From Sphingomonas sp. M1-B02 (lineage in GTDB: Bacteria; Pseudomonadota; Alphaproteobacteria; Sphingomonadales; Sphingomonadaceae), in the NCBI RefSeq assembly GCF_026167525.1, contig NZ_CP110679.1, positions 2,219,501-2,283,500 on the forward strand: a stretch of DNA of 64,000 nucleotides. The letters are read 5' to 3'. How positions within the stretch are numbered: the first letter of the stretch is position 1; every line of letters starts with the position of its first letter. A program made the translations under genes and the position numbers. Of this stretch, positions 46,199-53,099 are shown in pieces. The notes under the pieces are model-generated. The model ran no database searches. It had not been told where the DNA came from and was given only the letters and a program-made list of their open reading frames with translations.

Positions 46199-46747
46199 AT
46201 GCGGACCAAGCTCCTCCTCGCTGCCCTTCTCCTGCCGCTTGCGCTTCCGCTGCAGGCCGCGCTGGCGCCGGGTGCGAAGGCTCCGATCTTCACGGCGCCC
46301 GGCGCATCGGCAGGCAAGCCGCTCGACGTCAACCTGGCAGCCGCGCTCAAGAATGGGCCCGTGGTCCTCTATTTCTTCCCCGCCGCCTTCACCAAGGGCT
46401 GCAACGCGGAGGCCCATGCCTTTGCCGAAGCGCTGCCCGATTTCACCAAGGCGGGCGCAACCGTGATCGGCATGACCGCGGGCAACGTCGATCAGCTCCA
46501 GAAGTTCAGCAGCGAATATTGCGCAGGCAAGTTCGCGGTGGCGGCGGCAAGCCCGGCGATCGTCAAGGGTTACGACGTGTTGCTCAAGAAGCCGGACGGC
46601 ACGCCGTCGACCGTCACCAGCCGTACCAGCTTCGTGATCGCGCCCAATGGCCGCATTCTATTTGCCCATACCGACATGAACCCCGGCGATCACGTCAAGC
46701 TGACCTTGCAGGCGGTCCGCAACTACCGTGCCGGCAAGCGTAACTGA
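46199..46747 (+). CDS. Secreted peroxiredoxin
   Basis: A 182-aa thiol peroxidase of the AhpC/TSA-Bcp type with a signal peptide (MRTKLLLAALLLPLALPLQA), so periplasmic. The peroxidatic site is PAAFTKGC with Thr65 and Cys68; a second Cys in SSEYCAG could be the resolving residue. The catalytic Arg/Phe region FVIAPNGRILFAH fits the fold. It follows pldA closely, with a CAGGGAG ribosome site. It would reduce lipid or hydrogen peroxides in the envelope. Confidence 0.88.
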   Translation: MRTKLLLAALLLPLALPLQAALAPGAKAPIFTAPGASAGKPLDVNLAAALKNGPVVLYFFPAAFTKGCNAEAHAFAEALPDFTKAGATVIGMTAGNVDQLQKFSSEYCAGKFAVAAASPAIVKGYDVLLKKPDGTPSTVTSRTSFVIAPNGRILFAHTDMNPGDHVKLTLQAVRNYRAGKRN

Positions 46748-46891
46748 ACTTATTGATCCATTCCGGAGACTTCACGTCTTCGCAGGTTCCGCTCACGCTA
46801 TATTAGCAGTTAGTCCCTAAAGTTGCGGCCATCGAGACATTGCCGGATTCGAATGCCGGCGCGCACGAAGAGCATCTAGGGATTGGTGGCG

Positions 46892-47929
46892 ATGGCCGGG
46901 GCGACAGCCGTGCGAGTTGCAAGCGGGGGCGATGCGGTCCGCCGCCTCTATGATCGGATCGGGGAATTCCTGATCGATCAGCGGCTCGACGCCCATCCCG
47001 CCAATTATGCGTTCGCCTATCATCTGCTCGCTAATCCCGACGGACCCCTCGCGAAAGCCGTACGCGCGCTGACCGACGGTGGCGTTCGCCTGACCCAGCG
47101 CGACATCGAGGGGCTGGGATGCGACCTCCAGCCGACCCACAAGAGCGAGATTCCCGACGCCAGCCCGGCCGATGGTCTGGTCGCGCAGACCCAGATGCAG
47201 GTCGAAGGCTTTCAGGACATGGTCCTGGCGATGCGTGCAGAGACCGAAGGCTTCGGCCGCGACCTGGCGGAGAGCGCCGCGGCAATCTCTCGATCCGCAA
47301 CCGCAGGCGGAAGCGCCGCGATGATCGGCGAGGTCGCCCAGATCACCGGCGCGATGCTCGAGCGGGTCCGTACTGCCGAGGCGCGGCTCGAGGCGGCCAC
47401 GCGCGAGGCGAGCGAGTTGCGCGAGAAACTGGAAGAGGCACGCGACAATGCCCGCCGCGACCCGCTGACTGAGCTGCCCAACCGCCGTGCCTTCGAAGAG
47501 GCCTATGCCGCGCAGGTGGCGACCGGCGAAATCCTGTGCCTGGCGATTTGCGACGTCGATCATTTCAAGGCGGTCAACGACCAGTTCGGCCATGCGGTGG
47601 GCGATCGGGTGCTCAAGGCTATTGCCGCCGCCCTCACCGAAGCCTGTTCGGGGCAGTTCGTCGCCCGCTATGGCGGCGAGGAGTTCGCCATCCTCTTTTC
47701 CGCGATGGATGCCGAGACGGCGGGGGCGAAGCTCGATTCCGCTCGGATCACCGTCGCCGCAAAACGCTATCGCCTGCGCGAGAGCGATGCGCCGCTCGGC
47801 GAGATCACTTTCTCGGCCGGGCTGACCGCGGCAACCCCGAGCGATACTTTCCATGCCGCCTTCCAGCGATCGGACCGGCTACTTTATGCGGCAAAGAGCG
47901 CAGGACGGAATTGCATACGGGTCGGATAG
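46892..47929 (+). CDS. Diguanylate cyclase (GGDEF domain)
   Basis: A 345-aa cytoplasmic cyclase making cyclic di-GMP. The N-terminal helical sensor region (RRLYDRIGEFLIDQRLDAHP, NYAFAYHLLANPDG) and a coiled coil (RTAEARLEAATREASELREK) lead into a GGDEF domain with DPLTELPNRRAFEE, DVDHFKAVNDQFGH and an intact active site GGEEF (261-265). The inhibitory RxxD motif expected five residues before is absent (CSGQ), so product feedback may be missing. The ATG at 46892 is preferred because TAGGGA lies 9 nt upstream; GTG and TTG starts just before it are also possible. Confidence 0.92.
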   Translation: MAGATAVRVASGGDAVRRLYDRIGEFLIDQRLDAHPANYAFAYHLLANPDGPLAKAVRALTDGGVRLTQRDIEGLGCDLQPTHKSEIPDASPADGLVAQTQMQVEGFQDMVLAMRAETEGFGRDLAESAAAISRSATAGGSAAMIGEVAQITGAMLERVRTAEARLEAATREASELREKLEEARDNARRDPLTELPNRRAFEEAYAAQVATGEILCLAICDVDHFKAVNDQFGHAVGDRVLKAIAAALTEACSGQFVARYGGEEFAILFSAMDAETAGAKLDSARITVAAKRYRLRESDAPLGEITFSAGLTAATPSDTFHAAFQRSDRLLYAAKSAGRNCIRVG

Positions 47930-47941
47930 AGCGACCTTGAA

Positions 47942-47978
47942 TTGGTGAAATACACCAAATCGAGGTGTGCAAAACACC
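47942..47978 (+). promoter_or_regulatory. Tandem upstream dyads (enhancer-like)
   Basis: Two dyads, TTGGTG-N5-CACCAA (47942-47958) and GGTGT-N5-ACACC (47964-47978), have centres 21 nt apart, two turns of the helix. They lie about 75-100 nt upstream of the inferred start of the sigma-54 promoter, the usual place for binding sites of a sigma-54 activator. The activator is not identified; the orientation of arms differs from the NtrC consensus. Confidence 0.7.
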
Positions 47979-48030
47979 AACGATCGCGGATCGCCGCTCA
48001 CCGATCCAACGAATTCAGCAACTTAAGAAA

Positions 48031-48046
48031 TTGGCACGCTCCCTGC
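48031..48046 (+). promoter_or_regulatory. Sigma-54 (RpoN) promoter
   Basis: TTGGCACG-CTCC-CTGC matches the consensus TGGCACG-N4-TTGC at every position but one, with the essential GG and GC spaced correctly. It is 60 nt upstream of the first small-protein gene and downstream of two enhancer-like dyads. Confidence 0.85.
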
Positions 48047-48105
48047 AAACCTCTCTGGCATTCGCCGCCGGATGGTCCGGCAGACGAAACCAGGGAGTAT
48101 CCACC

Positions 48106-48213
48106 ATGACTGCACGCCTCGACTCACTTCAGCGCTCGATCGCCATGTTCGGCGCAATCCTCTTCACCACCACGCTCGTTCTCCTCTCGACTCCCGTGAT
48201 CCCCGTCGCATGA
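48106..48213 (+). CDS. 35-aa membrane microprotein, first of a coupled pair
   Basis: No family is assigned. The ORF has an AGGGAG ribosome site at 48092-48097 with 8-nt spacing. The peptide starts MTARLDSLQRSIAMFGAILF and continues with TTTLVLLSTPVIPVA: a short amphipathic N-terminus, then one hydrophobic helix, then a Pro-rich end. It is the first gene after the sigma-54 promoter. Its stop overlaps the next start in ATGA, so the second microprotein is translationally coupled. This layout argues for a real gene despite its size. Confidence 0.75.
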   Translation: MTARLDSLQRSIAMFGAILFTTTLVLLSTPVIPVA

Positions 48214-48326
48214 GCGGGGACAAGATCAGCATGATCCGCAGCCTGATGGCCGGCGCAATCTCTTTCGCGCTTACCGCGGTCATGATCGTCGGCACCGGCG
48301 CGCAGGGTTCGGCTTTCATCGGCTGA
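48210..48326 (+). CDS. 38-aa membrane microprotein, second of a coupled pair
   Basis: Not recognised. It begins MSGDKISMIRSLMAGAISFA and ends LTAVMIVGTGAQGSAFIG, again one transmembrane helix with a short charged N-terminus. It starts by a 4-nt overlap inside the stop of the first microprotein. The C-terminus has small residues and no charge. Co-expression of two single-pass peptides suggests a heteromer or membrane-stress effector, but this is only inference. Confidence 0.65.
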   Translation: MSGDKISMIRSLMAGAISFALTAVMIVGTGAQGSAFIG

Positions 48327-48349
48327 ACCCGCCGCCACCCCGGCCCCAG

Positions 48350-48375
48350 GGAACTTCCCACCTTCTGAACCGGTT
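48350..48375 (+). promoter_or_regulatory. Candidate EcfG-type promoter for the SDR gene
   Basis: GGAAC, 17 nt, GGTT lies 34 nt before the SDR start codon. The alphaproteobacterial general-stress sigma factor EcfG recognises GGAAC with CGTT at this spacing; the -10 differs at one base. SDRs of the downstream type are typical general-stress genes, which supports the call. Confidence 0.5.
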
Positions 48376-48408
48376 AGCCATGCTGAACCTCCCGTCAGGA
48401 GCCAGCCG

Positions 48409-49266
48409 ATGAGCGATACCGACACGATCCCGATGATCCATGAAGACGCGCTGCCCGGACATGAAAGCGCGCTAGACCCCAAGCCCGATTGGGAGCCCCG
48501 CTATCCGGGCTCCGACCGCCTCAAGGACAAGGTGGCGGTGATCACCGGCGCCGACAGCGGCATCGGCCGCGCGGTCGCGGCGCTCTATGCGCGCGAAGGC
48601 GCCAACGTGGCGATTCTCTATCTCTGCGAACATGACGACGCCGCGATGACCGCCGACATCGTCCGCTCGGAAGGCCGCGAGGCGCTGACCATCGCCGGCG
48701 ACATTGGCGACAAGGATTTCTGCACGTCCGCGATCGCGCAGGTGATCGAGAAATTCGGCAAGGTCGACATCCTCGTCAACAATGCCGGCGAGCAGCATCC
48801 CGACAAGGATATCGTCGATATCAGCGAGGAACAGCTCAAGCGCACCTTCCAGACAAACATCTTCGGCATGTTCTTCATGGTGCAGGCGGCGATGCCGCAC
48901 CTCGAGGAGGGCGCCGCGATCGTCAACTGCACCTCGGTGACGATGTACCAGGGTTCCAAGGAGCTGCTCGACTATAGCTCGACCAAGGGCGCGATCACGG
49001 CCTTCACCCGCAGCCTTTCCGAAAATCTGATCGAGAAGGGCATCCGCGTCAACGCGGTGGCGCCCGGCCCGATCTGGACTCCGCTCAACCCGATGGGCGG
49101 CGCCTCTCCCGAAAAGCTGGCGACCTTCGGCGAAGACACACCGATCGGACGCCCTGGCCAGCCCAACGAAGTCGCACCGTCCTTCCTGTTCCTCGCCTGC
49201 GAGGATGCCAGCTATATGTCCGGCCAGGTGCTGCATCCCAATGGCGGAACGATCGTCAACGGCTGA
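48409..49266 (+). CDS. General-stress-type SDR oxidoreductase (YhdF-like)
   Basis: A 285-aa short-chain dehydrogenase with a 40-residue N-terminal extension (HEDALPGHESALDPKPDWEP, then RYPGSDRLKDK) typical of the stress-protein 39/YhdF group. Cofactor motif TGADSGIGRAVA, NNAG in LVNNAGEQHP, and catalytic Ser plus YxxxK in TSVTMYQGSKELLDYSSTK. The C-terminal GQVLHPNGGTIVNG is normal. A CAGGAG site precedes the ATG. It may be read from its own GGAAC promoter and also from the sigma-54 unit upstream. Its physiological substrate is not known. Confidence 0.92.
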   Translation: MSDTDTIPMIHEDALPGHESALDPKPDWEPRYPGSDRLKDKVAVITGADSGIGRAVAALYAREGANVAILYLCEHDDAAMTADIVRSEGREALTIAGDIGDKDFCTSAIAQVIEKFGKVDILVNNAGEQHPDKDIVDISEEQLKRTFQTNIFGMFFMVQAAMPHLEEGAAIVNCTSVTMYQGSKELLDYSSTKGAITAFTRSLSENLIEKGIRVNAVAPGPIWTPLNPMGGASPEKLATFGEDTPIGRPGQPNEVAPSFLFLACEDASYMSGQVLHPNGGTIVNG

Positions 49267-49360
49267 CGAAAGTCACAGAAAGTCGCACCAAGGCGCGTTT
49301 CATTCCCGCGAGGGGATGGAACGCCGCGACGCGAAAGTCACAGAAAGTCGCGCCAAGACG
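49267..49360. repeat. Two 29-bp direct repeats
   Basis: CGAAAGTCACAGAAAGTCGC starts at 49267 and again at 49332; each extends to 29 bp with two mismatches (A/G in both cases). Inside each unit GAAAGTC itself occurs twice. The repeats lie directly after the SDR stop in a 199-nt gap. The rest of the gap, to 49465, shows no gene. Confidence 0.85.
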
Positions 49361-49465
49361 CATTCGCCACGATGGCAAGCGGATGCGTTGAGAGGGTTCG
49401 CCGGAACTATGTCAAAGAGCGCCGAGAATGACAGTAGAACAAAACAAGAACAATGTCAAGCGCAG

Positions 49466-50083
49466 TCACGCCAGGGCGGCGCCCCCGACCGGGCCTAGCG
49501 GCGCCTCTTCGCCACGCGAATAGGTGCCTGTGAGCAGCCCCGCGGCGAGCACGCGGCCGGCCATCGCAGCCACGATCGCGCCGCGGCCGGGCGTATCGCC
49601 GACATCGGGCCCCGCGCCCAGGGCGAAGAGCTGGAAGGCATAATGATGCTCGCCATGGCCGGTGGGCGGATCGGGCGCGAGCCAGCCTTCGCCGAGATAG
49701 GAGTTGCGGCCGACATCGGTGCCATCGCTGCTGCCGGCCCCGTCGCGGCGGATCGCGCCTTCCTTCAGTTCCCCCTCGTGCCCCGGCAGATCCCAGACCA
49801 CGGCATGGACGAGCGGCGCGGGCGCCGGCGCATCGGGATCCTCGACGATCAGCGCGAGGCGCTCGGTGCCGTCGGGCACGCCCGTCCAGAACAGAGGTGG
49901 TGAGACCCCCTCGCCATCGGCGGTGAAGCGTTCGGGCAGGCGACCGCCATTGGCGAAGGCGGGACTGGCGAGATGGAGCGATTCGAACGTGCCGAGCTCG
50001 GGCTGGACGATCGCCAATTTATCGGTGCCGGCGCGCAACCCTTTGAGCGCGCTTCCCAGCCAGTGCGGCACATGTTCGAGCAT
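49466..50083 (-). CDS. YbhB/YbcL family Raf-kinase-inhibitor-like protein
   Basis: A 205-aa PEBP-fold protein. Core signatures: SPAFANGGRLPERFTADGEG, SPPLFWTGVPDGTERLALIV with the EDPDAPAP anion-binding loop, VHAVVWDLPG, and the NSYLGEGWLAPDPPTGHGEHHYAF region. The ATG at 50083 follows AAGGAG on the minus strand and gives the family-type N-terminus; the longer frame does not. The bacterial members have no settled function; ligand or kinase-inhibitor binding is speculative. Confidence 0.92.
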   Translation of the reverse strand: MLEHVPHWLGSALKGLRAGTDKLAIVQPELGTFESLHLASPAFANGGRLPERFTADGEGVSPPLFWTGVPDGTERLALIVEDPDAPAPAPLVHAVVWDLPGHEGELKEGAIRRDGAGSSDGTDVGRNSYLGEGWLAPDPPTGHGEHHYAFQLFALGAGPDVGDTPGRGAIVAAMAGRVLAAGLLTGTYSRGEEAPLGPVGGAALA

Positions 50084-50181
50084 CCCGTTTCTCCTTCGCT
50101 TGCCGAACGATCGAACCCAGTGAACTTTCCCGCAAGCGGCCATGCTGGCGCAATCGGCGGCTTTGGGCTAGCGGGTTCGCT

Positions 50182-50718
50182 ATGAGCGCTCCCCATATCG
50201 TCGCCCTCGGGGGCACGCTGCGGCCCGAATCCTCGACCGGTCGGCTGCTGGCCGCGGCATTGGCCATGGCCGCTGCGCGCGGCGCCCGCACGACGCTGCT
50301 GACCGGCGACGACATCGCCTTTCCCCATTATGAGCCCGGCAATGTCGAGGGCAATCCGGCGATCGCGCGCTATCTGGAAGCGCTGCGCACCGCCGACGCA
50401 GTGATCGTCGGCTCGCCGGGCTATCACGGGACGCTGTCCGGACTGGTCAAGACCGCGCTCGATTATGTCGAGCAGCTGCGCACCGATGAGCGGGTCTATC
50501 TCGACGGGCTGCCGGTGGGGCTGATCGCCACCGCCGCCGGATGGCAGGCGGCGGTATCGACGCTGCATGCGCTGCGCACGATCACCCATTCGCTGCGCGG
50601 CTGGCCGACCCCGATGGGGCTGGCGATCAACACCAGCGAGCCGGGCGACGCGGTCGCGCGCTGTGAACCTTCGATGCATGTCATGGTCGACCAGCTATTC
50701 TCCTTCCTGAACCGTTGA
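50182..50718 (+). CDS. NADPH-dependent FMN reductase
   Basis: A 178-aa flavodoxin-like reductase. The FMN phosphate loop is GGTLRPESSTGRLL, the isoalloxazine site is GSPGYHGTLSGLVKTALDYV, and the C-terminal helices fit the SsuE/ArsH-type family. It could supply reduced flavin or reduce quinones and azo compounds. It is divergent from the Raf-inhibitor-like gene, with 98 nt between starts, and 81 nt before the receiver protein gene. Confidence 0.92.
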   Translation: MSAPHIVALGGTLRPESSTGRLLAAALAMAAARGARTTLLTGDDIAFPHYEPGNVEGNPAIARYLEALRTADAVIVGSPGYHGTLSGLVKTALDYVEQLRTDERVYLDGLPVGLIATAAGWQAAVSTLHALRTITHSLRGWPTPMGLAINTSEPGDAVARCEPSMHVMVDQLFSFLNR

Positions 50719-50799
50719 GGCGCTGGTTGCACGGCGCTTAACCCTTTCGTGAGGGCTTTCCCCTAGGCTCCGCCCCTTCGAGAAGCGGAGATCGAGCGG

Positions 50800-51384
50800 A
50801 TGGAGCAGCCTGTTGGCCGGGGCATGGGCGGACGCCGCAAGGCGACCCGCACCATTCTGGCCGTAGGCAGCGACCGCGACAGCCTCCACAGGGTGGCGCA
50901 ACAGCTCGGCACGCTCGGCTATCTCGTCGTCCTCGGCCATTCGGGCTCGCAGGCGCTCGAGCTGATCGCGGCGCGGGGTTTCGATCTGATATTGCTCGAC
51001 ACGCAGGCGGCCGACACGATCGGCCTGCACGTGCTTCGCGAGATACGCGGCGCGCGCGACACCGCCGACCTGCCGGTTGTCCTGCTGTCATCGGGAGCCG
51101 GCAACGCCGCCGAGCTCCAGGCCTTTGCCGTCGGTGCGGACGACTGCCTGACGAAGCCGGTCGCGTTCGATATATTGGCGGCTCGGCTCGAGCGGACGCT
51201 GGCGCGGTCGCTGCGGATCGAGGAACTGAAGCGATCGAACCTGGCGCTGGACGCACGGATCGCCGCGCGCGCGATGGAATTGGGGGAAATGAAGGTCGAA
51301 CTGGCGGCAGCGCAGGCGGAAAAGCTCCGCCTCGCCGCGTCGCTGCACACGCTGCAGAAACAGGCGCGCGCCGTCGCGGCCTAA
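50800..51384 (+). CDS. Receiver-domain protein with C-terminal coiled coil
   Basis: A 194-aa response regulator without a DNA-binding or enzymatic output. The receiver has the phospho-acceptor Asp67 in DLILLDTQ, Ser97/98 at the switch position and Lys119 in CLTKPV. The acidic pair normally at the end of strand 1 is weakened (AVGSDRD instead of DDD), which may alter Mg binding. After the receiver a helix of about 65 residues (RIEELKRSNLALDARIAARA, then EMKVELAAAQAEKLRL) forms a coiled coil. It could be a scaffold or dimeric partner for a histidine kinase; no kinase is nearby. Confidence 0.88.
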   Translation: MEQPVGRGMGGRRKATRTILAVGSDRDSLHRVAQQLGTLGYLVVLGHSGSQALELIAARGFDLILLDTQAADTIGLHVLREIRGARDTADLPVVLLSSGAGNAAELQAFAVGADDCLTKPVAFDILAARLERTLARSLRIEELKRSNLALDARIAARAMELGEMKVELAAAQAEKLRLAASLHTLQKQARAVAA

Positions 51385-51390
51385 AACGCG

Positions 51391-52344
51391 CTACCCATCG
51401 AACCAGTGCCGCCAGAGGAAGAAGGTGGCGATCGTCAGCGCCAGCGCGCCGCATACGCCCACCACGCCCCAGAATGCCCAAGGCTCGTGCGCGAAGGGAA
51501 TACCCGCGACGTTCATCCCGAGGAGGCCCGACAGGAAGGTCAGCGGGAGGAAAACCATCGCGACCACCGCAATGACGAGCGAGCGCTGGTCGATCTGCTC
51601 GGCCCGCAGATCGGTGAGCGTTTCGTGCGTAAGCGCGGCACGTTCGCGGATACTCTCGAGTTCCTCGGCCATGCGCGCGGCGCGATCGGCGGCGGCGGAC
51701 AGATGGAGGCGATCATCGTCGCGCAGCCAGTCGCCCGGCAGCGCGGCGAGCTTTTCCAGCGCAATGCGCTGCGGCGCCAGGAATCGGCGATAGCCGATCG
51801 CCTGGCTGCGCGTGCGATTGACTGCGCGGCGAAGCTCGAAGGCGTGGCCGGTGACGATCCGTTCCTCGCAATCGTCGAGCGAATCGCCGAGATCGGCGAC
51901 GACGGGGTCGAGCTCCTCGGTGATCGCGAGCGCCAGCGCGGCGATGAGGTCGCCCGGATCGAACACCCTGCCCGCCTCGACCATCTCCCGCACCGGCTGG
52001 ACCGCGTTCAGCGTCTTGCGCGTCACCGAAAAGACGGTCCCGCCAAGGGCATACATGCGGATCGAGGCAAGCGGATCGGACGCCGCCAATTGCTCGCTCG
52101 ACAGCCCGCGCAGATTGACCATGGCGCCCTCGCCAACCGCATCGCAGCGGGGGCGGGTTTCCGCGGCGGTCAGCGATTCGATGACGAACGGCGGGAGCTT
52201 TGCGCCGTCGCGCAGCCAGACCTTGGCGCGATCGTCGTTGGTGGTCAGGTGAACCCAGACAAGATCGGCCTGCGCCTGGGCGGCCTGCTTGAGCGGCGGC
52301 GTCTCGACCTTGCCGCCGCGGACTACATAGGCGAAGCCGCTCAA
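51391..52344 (-). CDS. zntB: ZntB/CorA-type metal transporter
   Basis: A 317-aa divalent-cation transporter. The long cytoplasmic N-terminal domain and helical stalk end in two C-terminal transmembrane segments (SLVIAVVAMVFLPLTFLSGL and WGVVGVCGALALTIATFFLW) separated by the loop signature GMNVAGIP, the ZntB variant of the CorA GMN motif. It is the last gene in the argH-lptM-lysA-cysG(N) run, with a 4-nt overlap. Zinc transport is inferred by motif; Mg or Co cannot be excluded. Confidence 0.92.
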   Translation of the reverse strand: MSGFAYVVRGGKVETPPLKQAAQAQADLVWVHLTTNDDRAKVWLRDGAKLPPFVIESLTAAETRPRCDAVGEGAMVNLRGLSSEQLAASDPLASIRMYALGGTVFSVTRKTLNAVQPVREMVEAGRVFDPGDLIAALALAITEELDPVVADLGDSLDDCEERIVTGHAFELRRAVNRTRSQAIGYRRFLAPQRIALEKLAALPGDWLRDDDRLHLSAAADRAARMAEELESIRERAALTHETLTDLRAEQIDQRSLVIAVVAMVFLPLTFLSGLLGMNVAGIPFAHEPWAFWGVVGVCGALALTIATFFLWRHWFDG

Positions 52345-53099
52345 CGCGCCATCTCCAGATCGACTGCGATCCCGGACCCCGGATCGGCGGGCGCGCTGTC
52401 GCAGGCGATGCGAACCGCATCGGCGCGGGCGCGATCGAGAATGGCGGACGGCACGTCGCGACGATGGAAGACCCGATCGGCCTGTGCGAGCGCGCGTGCC
52501 TGGCGCAGGCTGAGATCGTCCGGATCGGGCGAAGTGAGCGTGAAGCGGAGCAGCACGGGCTTCGCGCCCACGGCGTCCTCAAGCCAGCGCGCCACTGCGT
52601 CGTCACCCTGATCGGCGAGCGGATCGAGCGGGCCCGACAGCGCCGCGCCGACCGCACGACGGCGGTCGCCCAGATCGGGCCAGCGCGCGCGGATCCGGGG
52701 CTTCGCGGCTTCGAGCGCGCGCGCAAGTCGGCCGACACCGGCGGGGAGCAGGGTTTCGAGCCGCTGGCGCAGCGCCGCTGCAAGCCCTGCCGATACGCCG
52801 CCGGTGCCGATCGCCACCAGCAAAGGATCGCGATCGACGATCGCGGGCAGCGTGAAATCGCACAGATCGGGCCGGTCGACCGTGTTCACCAGCACGCCGC
52901 GCGCGCGCAATCGCGCCACCACGGGCTCGGGATCGTCGAGCGCAACGATGGCGAGCGAGGCCTGCACGTCCTCGCCGACGATCGCCGCGCCCGCGCGCTC
53001 GAGCAGGCGGCGCTTTGCGTCGGCGGGCTCGCCCGCGCCGATCAGAATCACCGGCCGCCCGCCCAACCGCACGAAGATCGGCAGGGCGGCGAGGCTCAT
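52341..53099 (-). CDS. Siroheme synthase N-terminal domain protein (precorrin-2 dehydrogenase)
   Basis: A 252-aa protein matching the N-terminal half of CysG. The NAD-binding motif VILIGAGEPADAKRRLLERA is followed by VNTVDRPDLCDFTLPAIVDR and LLVAIGTGGVSAGLAAALR. It would oxidise precorrin-2 to sirohydrochlorin and add iron, giving siroheme for sulfite or nitrite reductase. The methyltransferase half is absent. The C-terminal part is divergent. It overlaps lysA and zntB by 4 nt each, and no sulfite reductase gene is in the window. Confidence 0.88.
   Translation of the reverse strand: MSLAALPIFVRLGGRPVILIGAGEPADAKRRLLERAGAAIVGEDVQASLAIVALDDPEPVVARLRARGVLVNTVDRPDLCDFTLPAIVDRDPLLVAIGTGGVSAGLAAALRQRLETLLPAGVGRLARALEAAKPRIRARWPDLGDRRRAVGAALSGPLDPLADQGDDAVARWLEDAVGAKPVLLRFTLTSPDPDDLSLRQARALAQADRVFHRRDVPSAILDRARADAVRIACDSAPADPGSGIAVDLEMAR

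Noticed and set aside
47941..47980. NtrC binding sites considered for the dyads upstream of the sigma-54 promoter
   Set aside because: NtrC sites have GCACC then GGTGC half-sites in the opposite order; these read GGTG then CACC, so an unidentified activator is more likely.
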